Counted from the first letter of the stretch, positions 23,037 through 32,613 are shown. The stretch is DNA of 64,000 nt from Bacillota bacterium (GCA_023394875.1 JAEXAB010000004.1:248001-312000), one strand, 5' to 3'. The notes: a model not told the origin generated them from the sequence alone. Translations and numbers: made by a program.

Positions 23037-24299
23037 TTATTTGAATTCCGGATGATTACTTCTAACCACCTTATAAGCCTCGTCGGCAACGTCCCAAGTA
23101 AACTTGATATCTTCTTCGGTCAACGCGTCGTTAATGAACAAGTTATGGTGACTGGTGAAGAATACGCCTCTCTTGACGCATTCTGCAACCCATTCCTGGT
23201 GGAGTATGGTAGAAGGATAATCATTGGCAAGGCGCATGTACCACATGGAAGGTTCACCTGTTACATGCAGGTCAAATCCATTGGACTTTGCTACGTCTGT
23301 CAAACCCTTTAACAGCATTCTGCCTTTTGCATTGATGCTTTCTGCTGTGCCGTTTGCTTTCATCTTCTTAACGCAAGCGATACCTGCTGCTAGAGGCACG
23401 CTGGACAACCAGTAAGAACCGGTATACATAACGTCTTCTGCTGCTCCTTTCATAGCGTTAGTGCCGCAGAGAGCCGATACGTTATAGCCGTTTGCGATAG
23501 CCTTACAGAAGCAAATTAAATCTGCCTTAATACCGTAGAAATGGTCGCTACCGGCAATGTCAAGACGGAATCCGCAACGTACGTCGTCGAAAATAAGAAC
23601 TATGCCGTTTTCGTCGCAAATCTTGCGCATTTTGTTCCAATATCCGGGCGCGGGAAGGGAGCTGTCTCCCATAGCAGGATGGCAGTAAGGAGTGGAAACC
23701 AAGCAAGCTATTTCGCCGGGGTGGTCTTTTACTAATTGTTCAAATTGCTCAGCGTTGTTCCAATCGATATAGAAGGTGTTTATTACGTCTTCTTTGATAA
23801 TACCCGAAGCGCCTATTTTTTGGCACCAGGGAGCTACGCCGTGATAAAAACCGTTAACAAGAACCATTTTCTTTCTGTTAGTCTTAGCTTTGGCTATCAT
23901 GGTAGCAAACTGTGTTACGTCGCCGCCGTTTTTAGCAAAGAACGCCCAGTCAGCCGATGCTACGGTATCAACCATAAGTTCGGCAAAATTAACAAGCTGT
24001 TCGCTAGCTAAGGTTACGCAGTTGCCTTTCTTCATTTGTTCTAAAGCCGCCGCATCAACGTCGGGATCGTTATAACCCAAAATATTGGGACCGTATGCGC
24101 ACATATAGTCGATAAAGCGGTTGCCGTCTACGTCCCAGAAATAAGCTCCCTCTGCTCTACTGGAAAACAGCGGAAATGCCGAAGTCGGTATTGCGCAGCC
24201 TTCTGCAGGGCCAAGATGTCCGTAAATACCTGCCGGAACTACTTTAAGAGCTCTTCTGAATAATTCATTACTCTTTGTATAAGTGTTTATCTTCATCAT
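23037..24299 (-). CDS. Class III aminotransferase, glutamate-1-semialdehyde aminomutase-like
   Basis: 420 residues with the HemL/aspartate-aminotransferase-superfamily layout: FWDVDGNRFIDYMCAYGPNILG near the N-terminus, KNGGDVTQFATMIAKA, the PLP ring Asp in IFDDVRCGFRLD, and the PLP Lys in CFCKAIANGYNVSALCG. The usual DEV motif is DDV here. No other tetrapyrrole gene is nearby, so a role in heme precursor synthesis is unlikely. It lies between an SCP2-like gene and the split transketolase, and an amino donor for a sugar or keto compound is the natural guess. The ATG pair at 24299/24296 follows AGGAGG. Confidence 0.82.
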   Translation of the reverse strand: MMKINTYTKSNELFRRALKVVPAGIYGHLGPAEGCAIPTSAFPLFSSRAEGAYFWDVDGNRFIDYMCAYGPNILGYNDPDVDAAALEQMKKGNCVTLASEQLVNFAELMVDTVASADWAFFAKNGGDVTQFATMIAKAKTNRKKMVLVNGFYHGVAPWCQKIGASGIIKEDVINTFYIDWNNAEQFEQLVKDHPGEIACLVSTPYCHPAMGDSSLPAPGYWNKMRKICDENGIVLIFDDVRCGFRLDIAGSDHFYGIKADLICFCKAIANGYNVSALCGTNAMKGAAEDVMYTGSYWLSSVPLAAGIACVKKMKANGTAESINAKGRMLLKGLTDVAKSNGFDLHVTGEPSMWYMRLANDYPSTILHQEWVAECVKRGVFFTSHHNLFINDALTEEDIKFTWDVADEAYKVVRSNHPEFK

Positions 24300-24313
24300 T
24301 TTTAGCCTCCTGT

Positions 24314-25066
24314 TTACAGATAATGGCTAACCATTGTCAAGAGTTTTGACATTTGGTCAAGCATATCAACTTTGCCTTTTATCATGAACTTACCTTGACC
24401 TAAGCCGTTGTAGCTGGAAGTCTTGCCGTTAAGCAAGTCATGAGCAAATTCCAAATCCGAAAAATACATCATAGCGCGCGGTTCTTCGGATTTGCCAATT
24501 TTTGCTGTCATATGTCCGTCTTTTATTGCTATTGTCGCCTGCAAACCATCGGGGATACCGCAAGCGATTTCTCCGTCGGCTATACGTTTAGCAACGATTT
24601 TTCCTATTTCGTCGCTGTTGCCGATTTCACACATTGCAAAGAAAGCGGTATAGGCTGTCAAAGTGGTGTTTATCTCAAAGAACGTCTTATCTTTCAGAAG
24701 GTCGGGAGAAGACGGTTTTAAGAAATAAGCCAATCTATCGGTAAGTTTGATAAACGTTCCGGTAAGGAAGCCGACTTTGAATATGTTAATAAACAAAGGT
24801 ATGGTTTTTTGACCGTCGATCAGGTTGTTGAAATGTTCGGGTGAAGTGAACCATAATTTTAATTGCGCCGCCGAACGTCCTGCTACAAATTCGCATTTAC
24901 CGTCCTTAAAAATAAGTGCGCCGCAGCCTGCTTCGGGTACGTTGAAAGATACAGAGATGTTGAGCTTTTTTATCAAATCTTTGGATACTTCATCCATACT
25001 GCACAGGTCTTGAATGTTACGTAATACTGCAAACAAATTGATTTTTGCCTTTGTTACACTATCCAT
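24314..25066 (-). CDS. Tandem SCP2-like domain protein A
   Basis: 250 residues, no signal peptide. Two SCP2-like repeats can be seen: an N-terminal one (VSFNVPEAGCGALIFKDGKCEF then LKLWFTSPEHFNNLIDGQ) and a C-terminal one (LQATIAIKDGHMTAKIG, AMMYFSDLEFAHDLLNG, GKFMIKGKVDMLDQMSKLL). The GKFMIKGK... helix pattern is the classic SCP2 end. It is the first gene of the run and has a GGAGG site and its own promoter. It resembles the protein at 20213-21049 in build, not obviously in sequence. The ligand is unknown. Confidence 0.62.
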   Translation of the reverse strand: MDSVTKAKINLFAVLRNIQDLCSMDEVSKDLIKKLNISVSFNVPEAGCGALIFKDGKCEFVAGRSAAQLKLWFTSPEHFNNLIDGQKTIPLFINIFKVGFLTGTFIKLTDRLAYFLKPSSPDLLKDKTFFEINTTLTAYTAFFAMCEIGNSDEIGKIVAKRIADGEIACGIPDGLQATIAIKDGHMTAKIGKSEEPRAMMYFSDLEFAHDLLNGKTSSYNGLGQGKFMIKGKVDMLDQMSKLLTMVSHYL

Positions 25067-25127
25067 GTTAATGCCTCCTTATATAAATATCAATGTAAAC
25101 TCAAAAAAAAAATTCCTGATTATATTA

Positions 25128-25156
25128 ATCATAGCACAAGGGAAAAATAGTTTCAA
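25128..25156 (-). promoter_or_regulatory. Predicted promoter of the SCP2-aminotransferase-transketolase run
   Basis: TTGAAA (25156-25151) and TATGAT (25133-25128) on the minus strand, 17 bases apart, about 60 bases before the first ATG. Confidence 0.65.
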
Positions 25157-25210
25157 TACCCAAAATTAAAATTTTTTGAATATAATTTGATTTGATAAAA
25201 ATTATGGTTT

Positions 25211-26326
25211 TTAATTAAATTCTACGAATATTTTTTCTGTTCTTTCGGTAATTTGCGTAAAAATTTCGTAAGGAATGGTTTTGCATAACATGGCTATGTC
25301 CTCAACGGTTATCATTTTGTCTTGACTTTTGCCAATGAGGATTACTTTATCTCCTATTTTTGCGCAAGGGAGTTCGGTTATATCAACCATAATATAATCC
25401 ATACACACTCTGCCCACTATGGGCGCAAAACTGTTGTTAATAATAACATTACCTTTATTGGAAAGCGCTCTGGGCAGTCCGTCTGCATACCCAATTGCTA
25501 CGGTGGCGATTTTTGTTTTTGACTTAGCGCAATATGTTTTGCCGTAACTAACTCCCCTGCCTCTGGGGATAAGTCTGATATCAGCGATAACCGAAGATAA
25601 TTCCATTGTCGGAAGGAATGTTCTGGTATCATTACTAATAGGATTAACACCGTAAAGTCCTATCCCCGGGCGAATCATATTGCATAAACTAAAACTGCCG
25701 TTAAGTATAGCGGCGGTGTTGTCGGAATGAATTATGGGGATATTGATACAATTCTCCCGCAGTTTTTTTATAACGCTTTTGAAATTCTTTTTTTGAAAAG
25801 CGTCATAACAGCTCTTTTTCTTTTCCGAACAAGCAAAATGAGTGAAAATCCCTTCCACAATAAAGTTTTCGCACTTGCAGACCCTTAAAATATCGTTTAT
25901 TTGTGTATCGTACATAAAGCCAAGTCTACTCATGCCCGTATCTACAGCGATATGAACTTTTGCCTTCCGCTGGGTTAGCGCAAGGAATTTTGCAAAGCTA
26001 AGATATTGATATATATTATATATAGTAACTGTTATACCATTTAATACAGCGTCGGTATAACTACCCTCACCAATATACCCAAGCAATAAAATAGGCTTAG
26101 TTATCCCGATTTTCCTTAAAGCCACACCCTCATTTACCGTTGCGACGCCAAAATAATCGACGTCGTTTTCAATAAATGCCGAAACCTTATCTGCCCCGTG
26201 GCCGTATGCATTGGCCTTTACTGTTGCCAGCACCATTTTACCTTCAGCTGCTTCTTTTAATGCAATAAGGTTTTGTTTTATGGCTTCAAGGTCTATTGCC
26301 GCCGTTACTCTTGCGTCCCTTCCCAA
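25211..26326 (-). CDS. alr: Alanine racemase
   Basis: 371 residues. It converts L-alanine to D-alanine for the cell wall. Motifs are LATVKANAYGHGA with the PLP Lys, AVDTGMSRLGF, THFACSE, MIRPGIGLYGV, GVSYGKTYCAKSKTKIATVAIGYADG with the catalytic Tyr region, and VCMDYIMVDIT. The start is a TTG with a GGAGGAAT site inside the end of the dat gene, 22 bases before its stop, so the genes are coupled. Confidence 0.94.
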   Translation of the reverse strand: MGRDARVTAAIDLEAIKQNLIALKEAAEGKMVLATVKANAYGHGADKVSAFIENDVDYFGVATVNEGVALRKIGITKPILLLGYIGEGSYTDAVLNGITVTIYNIYQYLSFAKFLALTQRKAKVHIAVDTGMSRLGFMYDTQINDILRVCKCENFIVEGIFTHFACSEKKKSCYDAFQKKNFKSVIKKLRENCINIPIIHSDNTAAILNGSFSLCNMIRPGIGLYGVNPISNDTRTFLPTMELSSVIADIRLIPRGRGVSYGKTYCAKSKTKIATVAIGYADGLPRALSNKGNVIINNSFAPIVGRVCMDYIMVDITELPCAKIGDKVILIGKSQDKMITVEDIAMLCKTIPYEIFTQITERTEKIFVEFN

Positions 26327-27147
26327 AATTCCTCCAAAAGCATATTCTGCAAGGTAGAAAGCAATTCGAAATTTTTCCCACCGACGTTAATGCCGTCAAT
26401 TACTGACACACGTAAACACAAAGACCCTGCCGAACAGATAATAACCTCATCGGAAGTAAACAACTCCTCTTTATAAACAGTCCTTTCCAAAACCTCAACC
26501 CCTAATTTTTTACACGCGGCGATTATATGGGCGCGGGCAATGCCGGATAGTATCAAATTGTCGGCTTTCGGCGTAACAAACTTGCCGTCTATTATTAGTC
26601 CTACGTTACTGTGGGCGCATTCGGTAACTATTCCGTCACGATGTAAAATAGCTTCATAACAGCCCATGCTGTCCGCTTGGTTGGCATAAAATATGCTTGG
26701 CAATAAGTTTAAGGTCTTTATATTGCAATAAAAAAATCGCTTGTCTTCCAAAGTAATGGCGGAAACGCTCTTTGTTAGATCCTTAATTTCTGCTTCCTTA
26801 ATAATAATCCAAAGACTGGGTTTTATATTTTTGTCAAAAACGTGGTCGCGGATTTGCTGTCCGCGGCTTATTTGAAAATAAACGAAGTTTTCTCCCGAAT
26901 CAACTTTTTTTGTCATTCTTCTTATAATAGAACAAAGCTCTTCCTTGCTGTAAGGAATGGCAATATCGATAAGAGAAGCGCTCAAAAACAGTCTGTCTAC
27001 GTGTTCTTCCAAAGCAAACGGAATATGGTTGCGGGAATAGGTAGCGTCGTATACGCCGTCTCCGAAATAGCATGCTCTATCGGTCATGGGTACGTATATA
27101 TCCTCTATTCTTCCGTAAGCTCCGTTATAATAGCCTAAATTTTTCAT
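26305..27147 (-). CDS. dat: D-amino-acid aminotransferase (class IV)
   Basis: 280 residues. Class IV motifs are RACYFGDGVYDATY, VYFQISRGQQIRDHVF (a strand seen in D-amino acid aminotransferases), the PLP Lys in NIKTLNLLPSIF, YEAILHRDGIVTECAHSNV and GIARAHIIAACKKLGVEV. With alr downstream it probably interconverts D-alanine, D-glutamate and oxoacids for peptidoglycan. Branched-chain aminotransferase or aminodeoxychorismate lyase are less likely alternatives. No ribosome site is evident; a TATGAT box lies 5 bases upstream of the ATG. Confidence 0.85.
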   Translation of the reverse strand: MKNLGYYNGAYGRIEDIYVPMTDRACYFGDGVYDATYSRNHIPFALEEHVDRLFLSASLIDIAIPYSKEELCSIIRRMTKKVDSGENFVYFQISRGQQIRDHVFDKNIKPSLWIIIKEAEIKDLTKSVSAITLEDKRFFYCNIKTLNLLPSIFYANQADSMGCYEAILHRDGIVTECAHSNVGLIIDGKFVTPKADNLILSGIARAHIIAACKKLGVEVLERTVYKEELFTSDEVIICSAGSLCLRVSVIDGINVGGKNFELLSTLQNMLLEEFWEGTQE

Positions 27148-27230
27148 AATAAATCATATGCCGCTAAGCTTTTTTACATACTTGTTTTTTCTGCAAATTT
27201 CGACATACTACTTTATAGGCATCAAAAACG

Positions 27231-27259
27231 TTGCCACCAAAACTAATTTATTGTATAAT
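27231..27259 (+). promoter_or_regulatory. Predicted promoter of the degV gene
   Basis: TTGCCA (27231-27236) and TATAAT (27254-27259), 17 bases apart. It is followed by a GGAGG site before the ATG at 27291. Confidence 0.75.
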
Positions 27260-27290
27260 GAATTTATCTTTTATAAATTGGAGGTAAAAA

Positions 27291-28166
27291 ATGTCTGTTA
27301 TTTTTATCGATTCAGACTGCGAATTAAATTATAAAACAGCCGAACAAGTAGGACTAACTAACGTCATACTTATGCCATATACCATTTGCAACCAAGAAAT
27401 TTTTTATGACCTAGGCAAGAGCTACAACGCAAAAGAGTTCTTCGACCTAGTACGTAAAGGCAATATGCCCATTACCAGCGGACTAAACGTAGAAACTTAT
27501 AAGGAATATTTCGAACCGTTTTTTAAGCAAGGCGAAGATATACTTTACGTCAGTTTTTCTTCGGAAATGAGCGGAACTTTCCAATATCACGATATAGCTA
27601 TTAAAGAACTTAAAGAAAAATACCCAAAAGCAAAGTATCAACGTTTCGACACCAAAGCAATAAGCTTAGGCGCCGGTCTTCCTTGCTACTACGCCGGTTT
27701 AATGCACCAAGAAGGCAAAACCAATGACGAAATTGTGGAATTTTTGAAAGACTTTATTAACAAAATAAATATTATAGTATCCCCTAACGACCTTAATTAC
27801 CTAAAGCGCGGCGGAAGACTGTCTTCAGCCAAAGCCGCTATCGGCACTTTCTTGCAGGTTAAGCCAATTATCCGTCTTACCGATGAAGGTAAACTTGTCA
27901 ATACTTCCAAAGTTAACGGTAGAAACAAGTGTTTAAGCGTAATTGCTCAAGACGTAATAGACAGGGCAGATTTTAACTATCCGGTAATTACTTTGAACGC
28001 CGACTGCGTACCCGATTCTGACAAAATCGCCGAAAAAATCCGAGCCGCTCATCCCGAAGTGGTTATTTGGGATTATGATATCGGGCCGGTTATCGGCGCG
28101 CATACAGGACCGGACACAGTCGCTTGCGTATACGTAAGTAAAGACGGTTGCCGTTTCGTTGACTAA
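27291..28166 (+). CDS. DegV family fatty-acid-binding protein
   Basis: 291 residues with the DegV layout: FIDSDCELNYKTAEQVGLTNVILMPYTI, PITSGLNVETYKEYF, VSFSSEMSGTFQYHDIA, SPNDLNYLKRGGRLSSAKAAIGTFLQVKPII and a C-terminal PVIGAHTGPDTVA. DegV proteins bind a fatty acid, and FakB members present it to the kinase FakA. No FakA gene is in view. It is a monocistronic unit with its own promoter and a terminator. Confidence 0.93.
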   Translation: MSVIFIDSDCELNYKTAEQVGLTNVILMPYTICNQEIFYDLGKSYNAKEFFDLVRKGNMPITSGLNVETYKEYFEPFFKQGEDILYVSFSSEMSGTFQYHDIAIKELKEKYPKAKYQRFDTKAISLGAGLPCYYAGLMHQEGKTNDEIVEFLKDFINKINIIVSPNDLNYLKRGGRLSSAKAAIGTFLQVKPIIRLTDEGKLVNTSKVNGRNKCLSVIAQDVIDRADFNYPVITLNADCVPDSDKIAEKIRAAHPEVVIWDYDIGPVIGAHTGPDTVACVYVSKDGCRFVD

Positions 28167-28174
28167 TCAAAAAT

Positions 28175-28205
28175 AATTACGGAGTGAATTTTTCACTCCG
28201 TAATT
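28175..28205. terminator. Bidirectional terminator between degV and dinB
   Basis: A 14-bp perfect stem (AATTACGGAGTGAA and its complement) with a 3-base loop lies between the convergent genes. A and T runs on the two sides suit both directions. It overlaps the dinB stop codon. Confidence 0.88.
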
Positions 28206-29461
28206 TATTCATCCACCTGATTTTTACTTTTATCAAAGGGCAAAAAGCCGTCTTCGATTTCACGGGCATCGCAAGAAAAATGCTCATTTATTTCTATTGC
28301 CCTTTTTAGTACGCTGTAGCCGTATTTGCTGCGTAATTTGTCAATTTGTCTGTCAATTAACCGCTTTTTTGCTATATCGTCATCAAATAACGTCATCTGA
28401 ACGTCACAGCTAACCGGCGTAAGTTTGTAAGTGCCTACCGTAACCGTTCTTATAGGTAAGTCTCTTTCAAAACAATAATTTTCTTTTAATAAAGCTATCG
28501 CTTCTTCGGCTATGTTGTAAGAATCGTCAATAGGAAAGGTCAGTTTACGCTGACGGACAAAGCTTTCCAACTTGCTATTTCTGACAGACAAAGACACGCC
28601 GTTTGCCACTAATCTGTAGCTACGCAAACGGAAAGCGATGATTTCGCTCAAAGAATATATAAGTGTCATAGCGTCGTGCATGTTGTTTATGTCTTTATCG
28701 GTAGTAGAGCCGTTACTTACGCTTTCGGGCAAATGGCTAGAATTATAATACCCTACTTCGTCGCAATCTAGACCGTTTGCGTACTCATAGAGTTTTTCTC
28801 CTACTTTACCGAATAACTTATTCAATACAAAAATAGGGGTATTTGCAAGCTCTCCAATGGTAAAAACGTTGATTTTGTTTAGTTTTTCTACAATAGACCT
28901 GCCTATTCCCAACATGTCGCCCACAGGCAAAGTCCAAGCAACCTTTCGATAATTATTTTTATCGATTATGGTTACTGCATCGGGCTTTTTTATATCGCTT
29001 CCCAGTTTGGCAAAAATTTTTGTAAAAGACACCCCTACAGATATGGTAAGGCCTACTTCGTTTTTTATTCTTTCTCTTATGGTGTTGGCAACGGTTTCTC
29101 CGTCTCCGAACAGCTTTTCGGTACCGGTAACGTCTAACCAACATTCGTCAAGACCGAAACTTTCCACAAGCGGGGTGTATTCTTTATAAATATTATAAAT
29201 TATGTTACTAAATTTCATATACTGCTTATAATCAGGGGGCAGTATAATGAGGTTTTTTATCTTTCTTTGGGCTTCTAAGACGGTATCACCCGTTTTTATG
29301 CCTGCTTTTTTGGCTTCATTACTCTTGGCAAGCACAATTCCGTGTCTTTTTTCGGGGTCTCCGCAAATGACAACGGGCTTGTTTTTCAATTCCGGATTAT
29401 TTCTGATTGCTACTGAGGCGTAAAAATTATTTACGTCGGCGTGCAGAATCGTTCTTGCCAT
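28205..29461 (-). CDS. dinB: DNA polymerase IV (Y family)
   Basis: 418 residues. This is the translesion polymerase with catalytic acids in LHADVNNFYASV and FGLDECWLDV; the usual SxDE is LDEC here. The ISVGVSFTKIFAKLGSDIKKP segment and the helix-hairpin-helix thumb (MLGIGRSIVEKLNKI) are present, followed by a little-finger domain. A C-terminal beta-clamp motif is plausible at QMTLF. It is the last gene of the lacZ-to-dinB run, 3 bases after coaE. No LexA box was recognised nearby. Confidence 0.94.
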   Translation of the reverse strand: MARTILHADVNNFYASVAIRNNPELKNKPVVICGDPEKRHGIVLAKSNEAKKAGIKTGDTVLEAQRKIKNLIILPPDYKQYMKFSNIIYNIYKEYTPLVESFGLDECWLDVTGTEKLFGDGETVANTIRERIKNEVGLTISVGVSFTKIFAKLGSDIKKPDAVTIIDKNNYRKVAWTLPVGDMLGIGRSIVEKLNKINVFTIGELANTPIFVLNKLFGKVGEKLYEYANGLDCDEVGYYNSSHLPESVSNGSTTDKDINNMHDAMTLIYSLSEIIAFRLRSYRLVANGVSLSVRNSKLESFVRQRKLTFPIDDSYNIAEEAIALLKENYCFERDLPIRTVTVGTYKLTPVSCDVQMTLFDDDIAKKRLIDRQIDKLRSKYGYSVLKRAIEINEHFSCDAREIEDGFLPFDKSKNQVDE

Positions 29462-29464
29462 AAG

Positions 29465-30019
29465 TTATATATTCTCTAACAGATACTCCACGTGTTTTTC
29501 TAAGTTATGTATGTTGTTATTGTTCATTATGGTTGCATTAGCTACAAATTCCCCTTCGTTTTCTTTTTGAACGGCAATTTTTCTGCGGGCGTAATCACTA
29601 TCGATACCATCACGCAGCATTATTCTTTCCACTCTGTTTTGATAATCGCAGTTGACAAGCCAAATCTTATCAAAGATTTTTGCGTCTTCGGCGGTCATAA
29701 GGGGGATTTCCACAAAATTGTCTACTTTATCAGAAAACTGACTCAACATTCTTTCTTTTATAATGGGATGAGCTATAGAATTTAGCTTTTTTCTGTTGGT
29801 GGGGCTGTTGAAAATTATTTCGCCCAACGCTCTTTTATTGATTTTGTTGTCCTTAACCGCAGACGGGAATTCTTCTTTTATTCGTAAGATATACCCCTCT
29901 TCTTCCAAAAGAGCGGCGTTAATTTCGTCACAACTGATACAATGTTTACCCATTCTGCGCAAAATAGCTATTACCGCGCTTTTCCCGCAGCCGATGCCGC
30001 CGGTTATTGCAATATTCAT
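29465..30019 (-). CDS. coaE: Dephospho-CoA kinase
   Basis: 184 residues. It phosphorylates dephospho-CoA in the last step of coenzyme A synthesis. The P-loop is ITGGIGCGKSAV, followed by SCDEINAALLEE, the CoA-domain helices, VEIPLMTA and LVNCDYQNRVERIMLRDG. Length is slightly short but within range. It is placed between polA and dinB, as is common in Firmicutes, where polA-coaE is often conserved. Confidence 0.94.
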   Translation of the reverse strand: MNIAITGGIGCGKSAVIAILRRMGKHCISCDEINAALLEEEGYILRIKEEFPSAVKDNKINKRALGEIIFNSPTNRKKLNSIAHPIIKERMLSQFSDKVDNFVEIPLMTAEDAKIFDKIWLVNCDYQNRVERIMLRDGIDSDYARRKIAVQKENEGEFVANATIMNNNNIHNLEKHVEYLLENI

Positions 30020-30040
30020 AAGTCATCTCCTGTTTTTCTT

Positions 30041-32590
30041 TTATTTAGCTTCGAACCAGTTTTTACCTACAGAAACGTTCGCTATAAGCGGAACGTTTAG
30101 TTTTATCGCACTTTCCATGCAATTCTTTAATAATTCCTTAACCTTATCAACTTCTTCATTGGGGCAATCTATTATAAGTTCGTCATGAACCTGCAAAATT
30201 ATTTTCGCATCCATTCCGTTCTTCTTTAGTTCTTCGGCAACTCTTAACATGGCAATTTTTATAATATCGCTTGCGCTACCTTGTAATGGCATATTCATTG
30301 CCGCCCTTTCTCCAAAGGATCTAATAGGATACCTTGAGGAAGTAAGTTCGGGGAAGAAACGTATTCTACCCGCTATGGTTTTCAAATAGCCTTGTTTCTT
30401 AGCCAAAGCTACGTTATTGTCCATATATTCTTTGACTTTCGGGTAAGTTAAGAAGTATTCTTTGATAAACTCTTTGGCGGCATATTGACTTACCATTGCG
30501 TTTTTGGACAAACCGAAGCTGCTGATACCATAAATTATGCCAAAATTAACCGCCTTAGCCTGAGAACGCATACTGCTTGACACTTCCTCAATGGGCGTTT
30601 TGAATATCTTACTTGCCGTAAGGGTGTGAATGTCAATATCGTTTTTATATGCCTCAATCAGCTTTTCTTCCTGCGAAAAATGAGCAAGGATCCGTAATTC
30701 TATCTGAGAATAATCGGCTGTTACCAACATACAGTTGTTGCTAGGTATAAACATTCTGCGGATTTCTCTGCCCAATGCCCTTCTTATGGGGATATTCTGC
30801 AAATTAGGTTCCGTTGAAGATAGTCTGCCCGTTGCGGTAAGGCATTGCTTAAAGGAGGTATGGACGCAGAAAGAACCTTTGTTCATAACGGCGCGCATGC
30901 CATCAATATAGGTGGATTTTAGCTTGGCAAGCTGTCTATAGTTTAGTAAATATTCAACAATGGGATGTTCCAATTCTTCCAATACGTCCGCGCTTACCGC
31001 AAAACCGGTCTTATTTTTCTTAGCGTGAGGAAGTTTTAGCTTATTAAACAAAATTTCGGCTAACTGCTTATTGCTGTTTACGTTAAAGACTTCTCCGGCT
31101 ATTTTATAAATTTCGGCAAGGAGCCTTTCTATTTCTTCGGAAAACTGCTTGTCAAGCTCTTCCAAAATCTCAATATCTATTCTGAATCCTGCCTGTTCCA
31201 TATCAAAAAGGCACTTAATTAAAGGCAGTTCTATTTCGTAATAAAGTTTATTAAGGTCATATTCGGCTAATTTTTTTACTAAGATTTCGTATAAAGCCAA
31301 ACCTTCTCCACCTCTATTTTTGTTGGCAAAGCCATAATCTTCCAACAAGCTTTCTTCGTCTTTAATAACTTTAGTGGAGTTAATAAGATACCCCATCAAC
31401 AAAATATCGTCATAAGGCGGTTCGAAAGCTATTTTATAGCTGTCAAAAAGGTGCATATACTGTTTTACGTCAAAAAGTATTTTGTGATAATTTTTATTGA
31501 GTACGGGAGTAAGAATTTCATTCAAATCATATTCGGAAACTCCGTCGCCGAACAAATCACGGCTGATTTTTATTATCAGCACTTTATTTTTGTAAGCTAT
31601 TATTATATCGTCATTCCAATTAAGATAAATTTTACTGCCCTTGGGGATTTTGGCAATTTGCTTTTTTGTTTCTTCATAATTTGTTAGCGTTATTGTTTCG
31701 CTTTCCACTTCTTGACCATACACTGGCGTACTTTCATTTTCGGAAGCAAACTCAAAACGCCCTATAAGGTTCTTAAACTGCAATTCCTGCATTTTTACTT
31801 TCGCGTCCGCGCTTAACGGATAAGCAAAGAGCATATCCTCTAACTTACAATCAATGGGCACGTCGGTATTTATGGTGGCAAGTTTTTTCGAAAATAAAAC
31901 AAGGTCTTTATTGTTAATCAGATTTTCTTTTAACTTACCTTTTAAGTCCTCAATATTGTTATAAATCCCTTCGATACTACCATATTGAGTTAGTAAAGTA
32001 ACGGCGGTTTTTTCTCCAACGCCGGGCGCGCCCGGGATATTGTCGGAGCTATCCCCCGCAAGTCCTTTGTATTCTATAATCTGCTCAGGTGTAAAGCCCT
32101 CTTCCAACAATGCTTTCTTATCATAAATTTTTATGTCGCTTACACCGCGTTTTGTGTTGTAAACGACTGTTGTATCGTCTACTAACTGCAGACAATCTCT
32201 GTCTCCGCTTACTATAACGGTTGGTATATCAAACCGCTTTGCGATAGTGCCTATAATGTCGTCTGCCTCATAACCTTCTTTTTTGAGGATCTTTACCCCC
32301 ATAAGTTCCAAAAGTTCCTGCAGAACAGGTATCTGCTGGGCAAGTTCCTCTGCCATTGGCTTTCTTGTGGCTTTATAGGCGGTATACTCTTCGTGACGGA
32401 AAGTTTTTGCCCGGCAATCGAACACCGCGCAAATATATTTCGGTTTTTCTTCGCTGATTAGTTTTTGCAGCATAGAAATATACCCGAAAATGGCATTGGT
32501 ATATAGTCCGCTGCTTAGCTGCAAGGGTGGCAAAGCGTGAAAAGCGCGGTTAATAAGACTGTTAGAATCTATTAAAACTATTTTATCCAT
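30041..32590 (-). CDS. polA: DNA polymerase I
   Basis: 849 residues from the ATG at MDKIVLIDSN with an AGGGGG site; a longer open frame reaches upstream but would overlap the PTS gene. The N-terminal 5'-nuclease has LIDSNSLINRAF, EGYEADDIIGTIA and GDSSDNIPGAPGVGEKTA. The central 3'-5' exonuclease domain is degenerate, without the expected catalytic DxE. The polymerase has motif A DYSQIELRILAH, motif B RSQAKAVNFGIIYG and motif C QVHDELIIDC. It serves in repair and Okazaki processing. Confidence 0.96.
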   Translation of the reverse strand: MDKIVLIDSNSLINRAFHALPPLQLSSGLYTNAIFGYISMLQKLISEEKPKYICAVFDCRAKTFRHEEYTAYKATRKPMAEELAQQIPVLQELLELMGVKILKKEGYEADDIIGTIAKRFDIPTVIVSGDRDCLQLVDDTTVVYNTKRGVSDIKIYDKKALLEEGFTPEQIIEYKGLAGDSSDNIPGAPGVGEKTAVTLLTQYGSIEGIYNNIEDLKGKLKENLINNKDLVLFSKKLATINTDVPIDCKLEDMLFAYPLSADAKVKMQELQFKNLIGRFEFASENESTPVYGQEVESETITLTNYEETKKQIAKIPKGSKIYLNWNDDIIIAYKNKVLIIKISRDLFGDGVSEYDLNEILTPVLNKNYHKILFDVKQYMHLFDSYKIAFEPPYDDILLMGYLINSTKVIKDEESLLEDYGFANKNRGGEGLALYEILVKKLAEYDLNKLYYEIELPLIKCLFDMEQAGFRIDIEILEELDKQFSEEIERLLAEIYKIAGEVFNVNSNKQLAEILFNKLKLPHAKKNKTGFAVSADVLEELEHPIVEYLLNYRQLAKLKSTYIDGMRAVMNKGSFCVHTSFKQCLTATGRLSSTEPNLQNIPIRRALGREIRRMFIPSNNCMLVTADYSQIELRILAHFSQEEKLIEAYKNDIDIHTLTASKIFKTPIEEVSSSMRSQAKAVNFGIIYGISSFGLSKNAMVSQYAAKEFIKEYFLTYPKVKEYMDNNVALAKKQGYLKTIAGRIRFFPELTSSRYPIRSFGERAAMNMPLQGSASDIIKIAMLRVAEELKKNGMDAKIILQVHDELIIDCPNEEVDKVKELLKNCMESAIKLNVPLIANVSVGKNWFEAK

Positions 32591-32613
32591 TATACCCCCT
32601 TGCGGCATTTTAT

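Noticed and set aside
23037..24299. Assignment as hemL for heme synthesis
   Set aside because: No other tetrapyrrole gene is nearby and the operon partners are transketolase and SCP2-like genes, so the family resemblance is not enough.
20213..25066. Sulfoquinovose sulfo-transketolase pathway
   Set aside because: A split transketolase fits, but I see no isomerase, sulfoacetaldehyde enzyme or exporter, and the aminotransferase and SCP2-like proteins are not part of that pathway.
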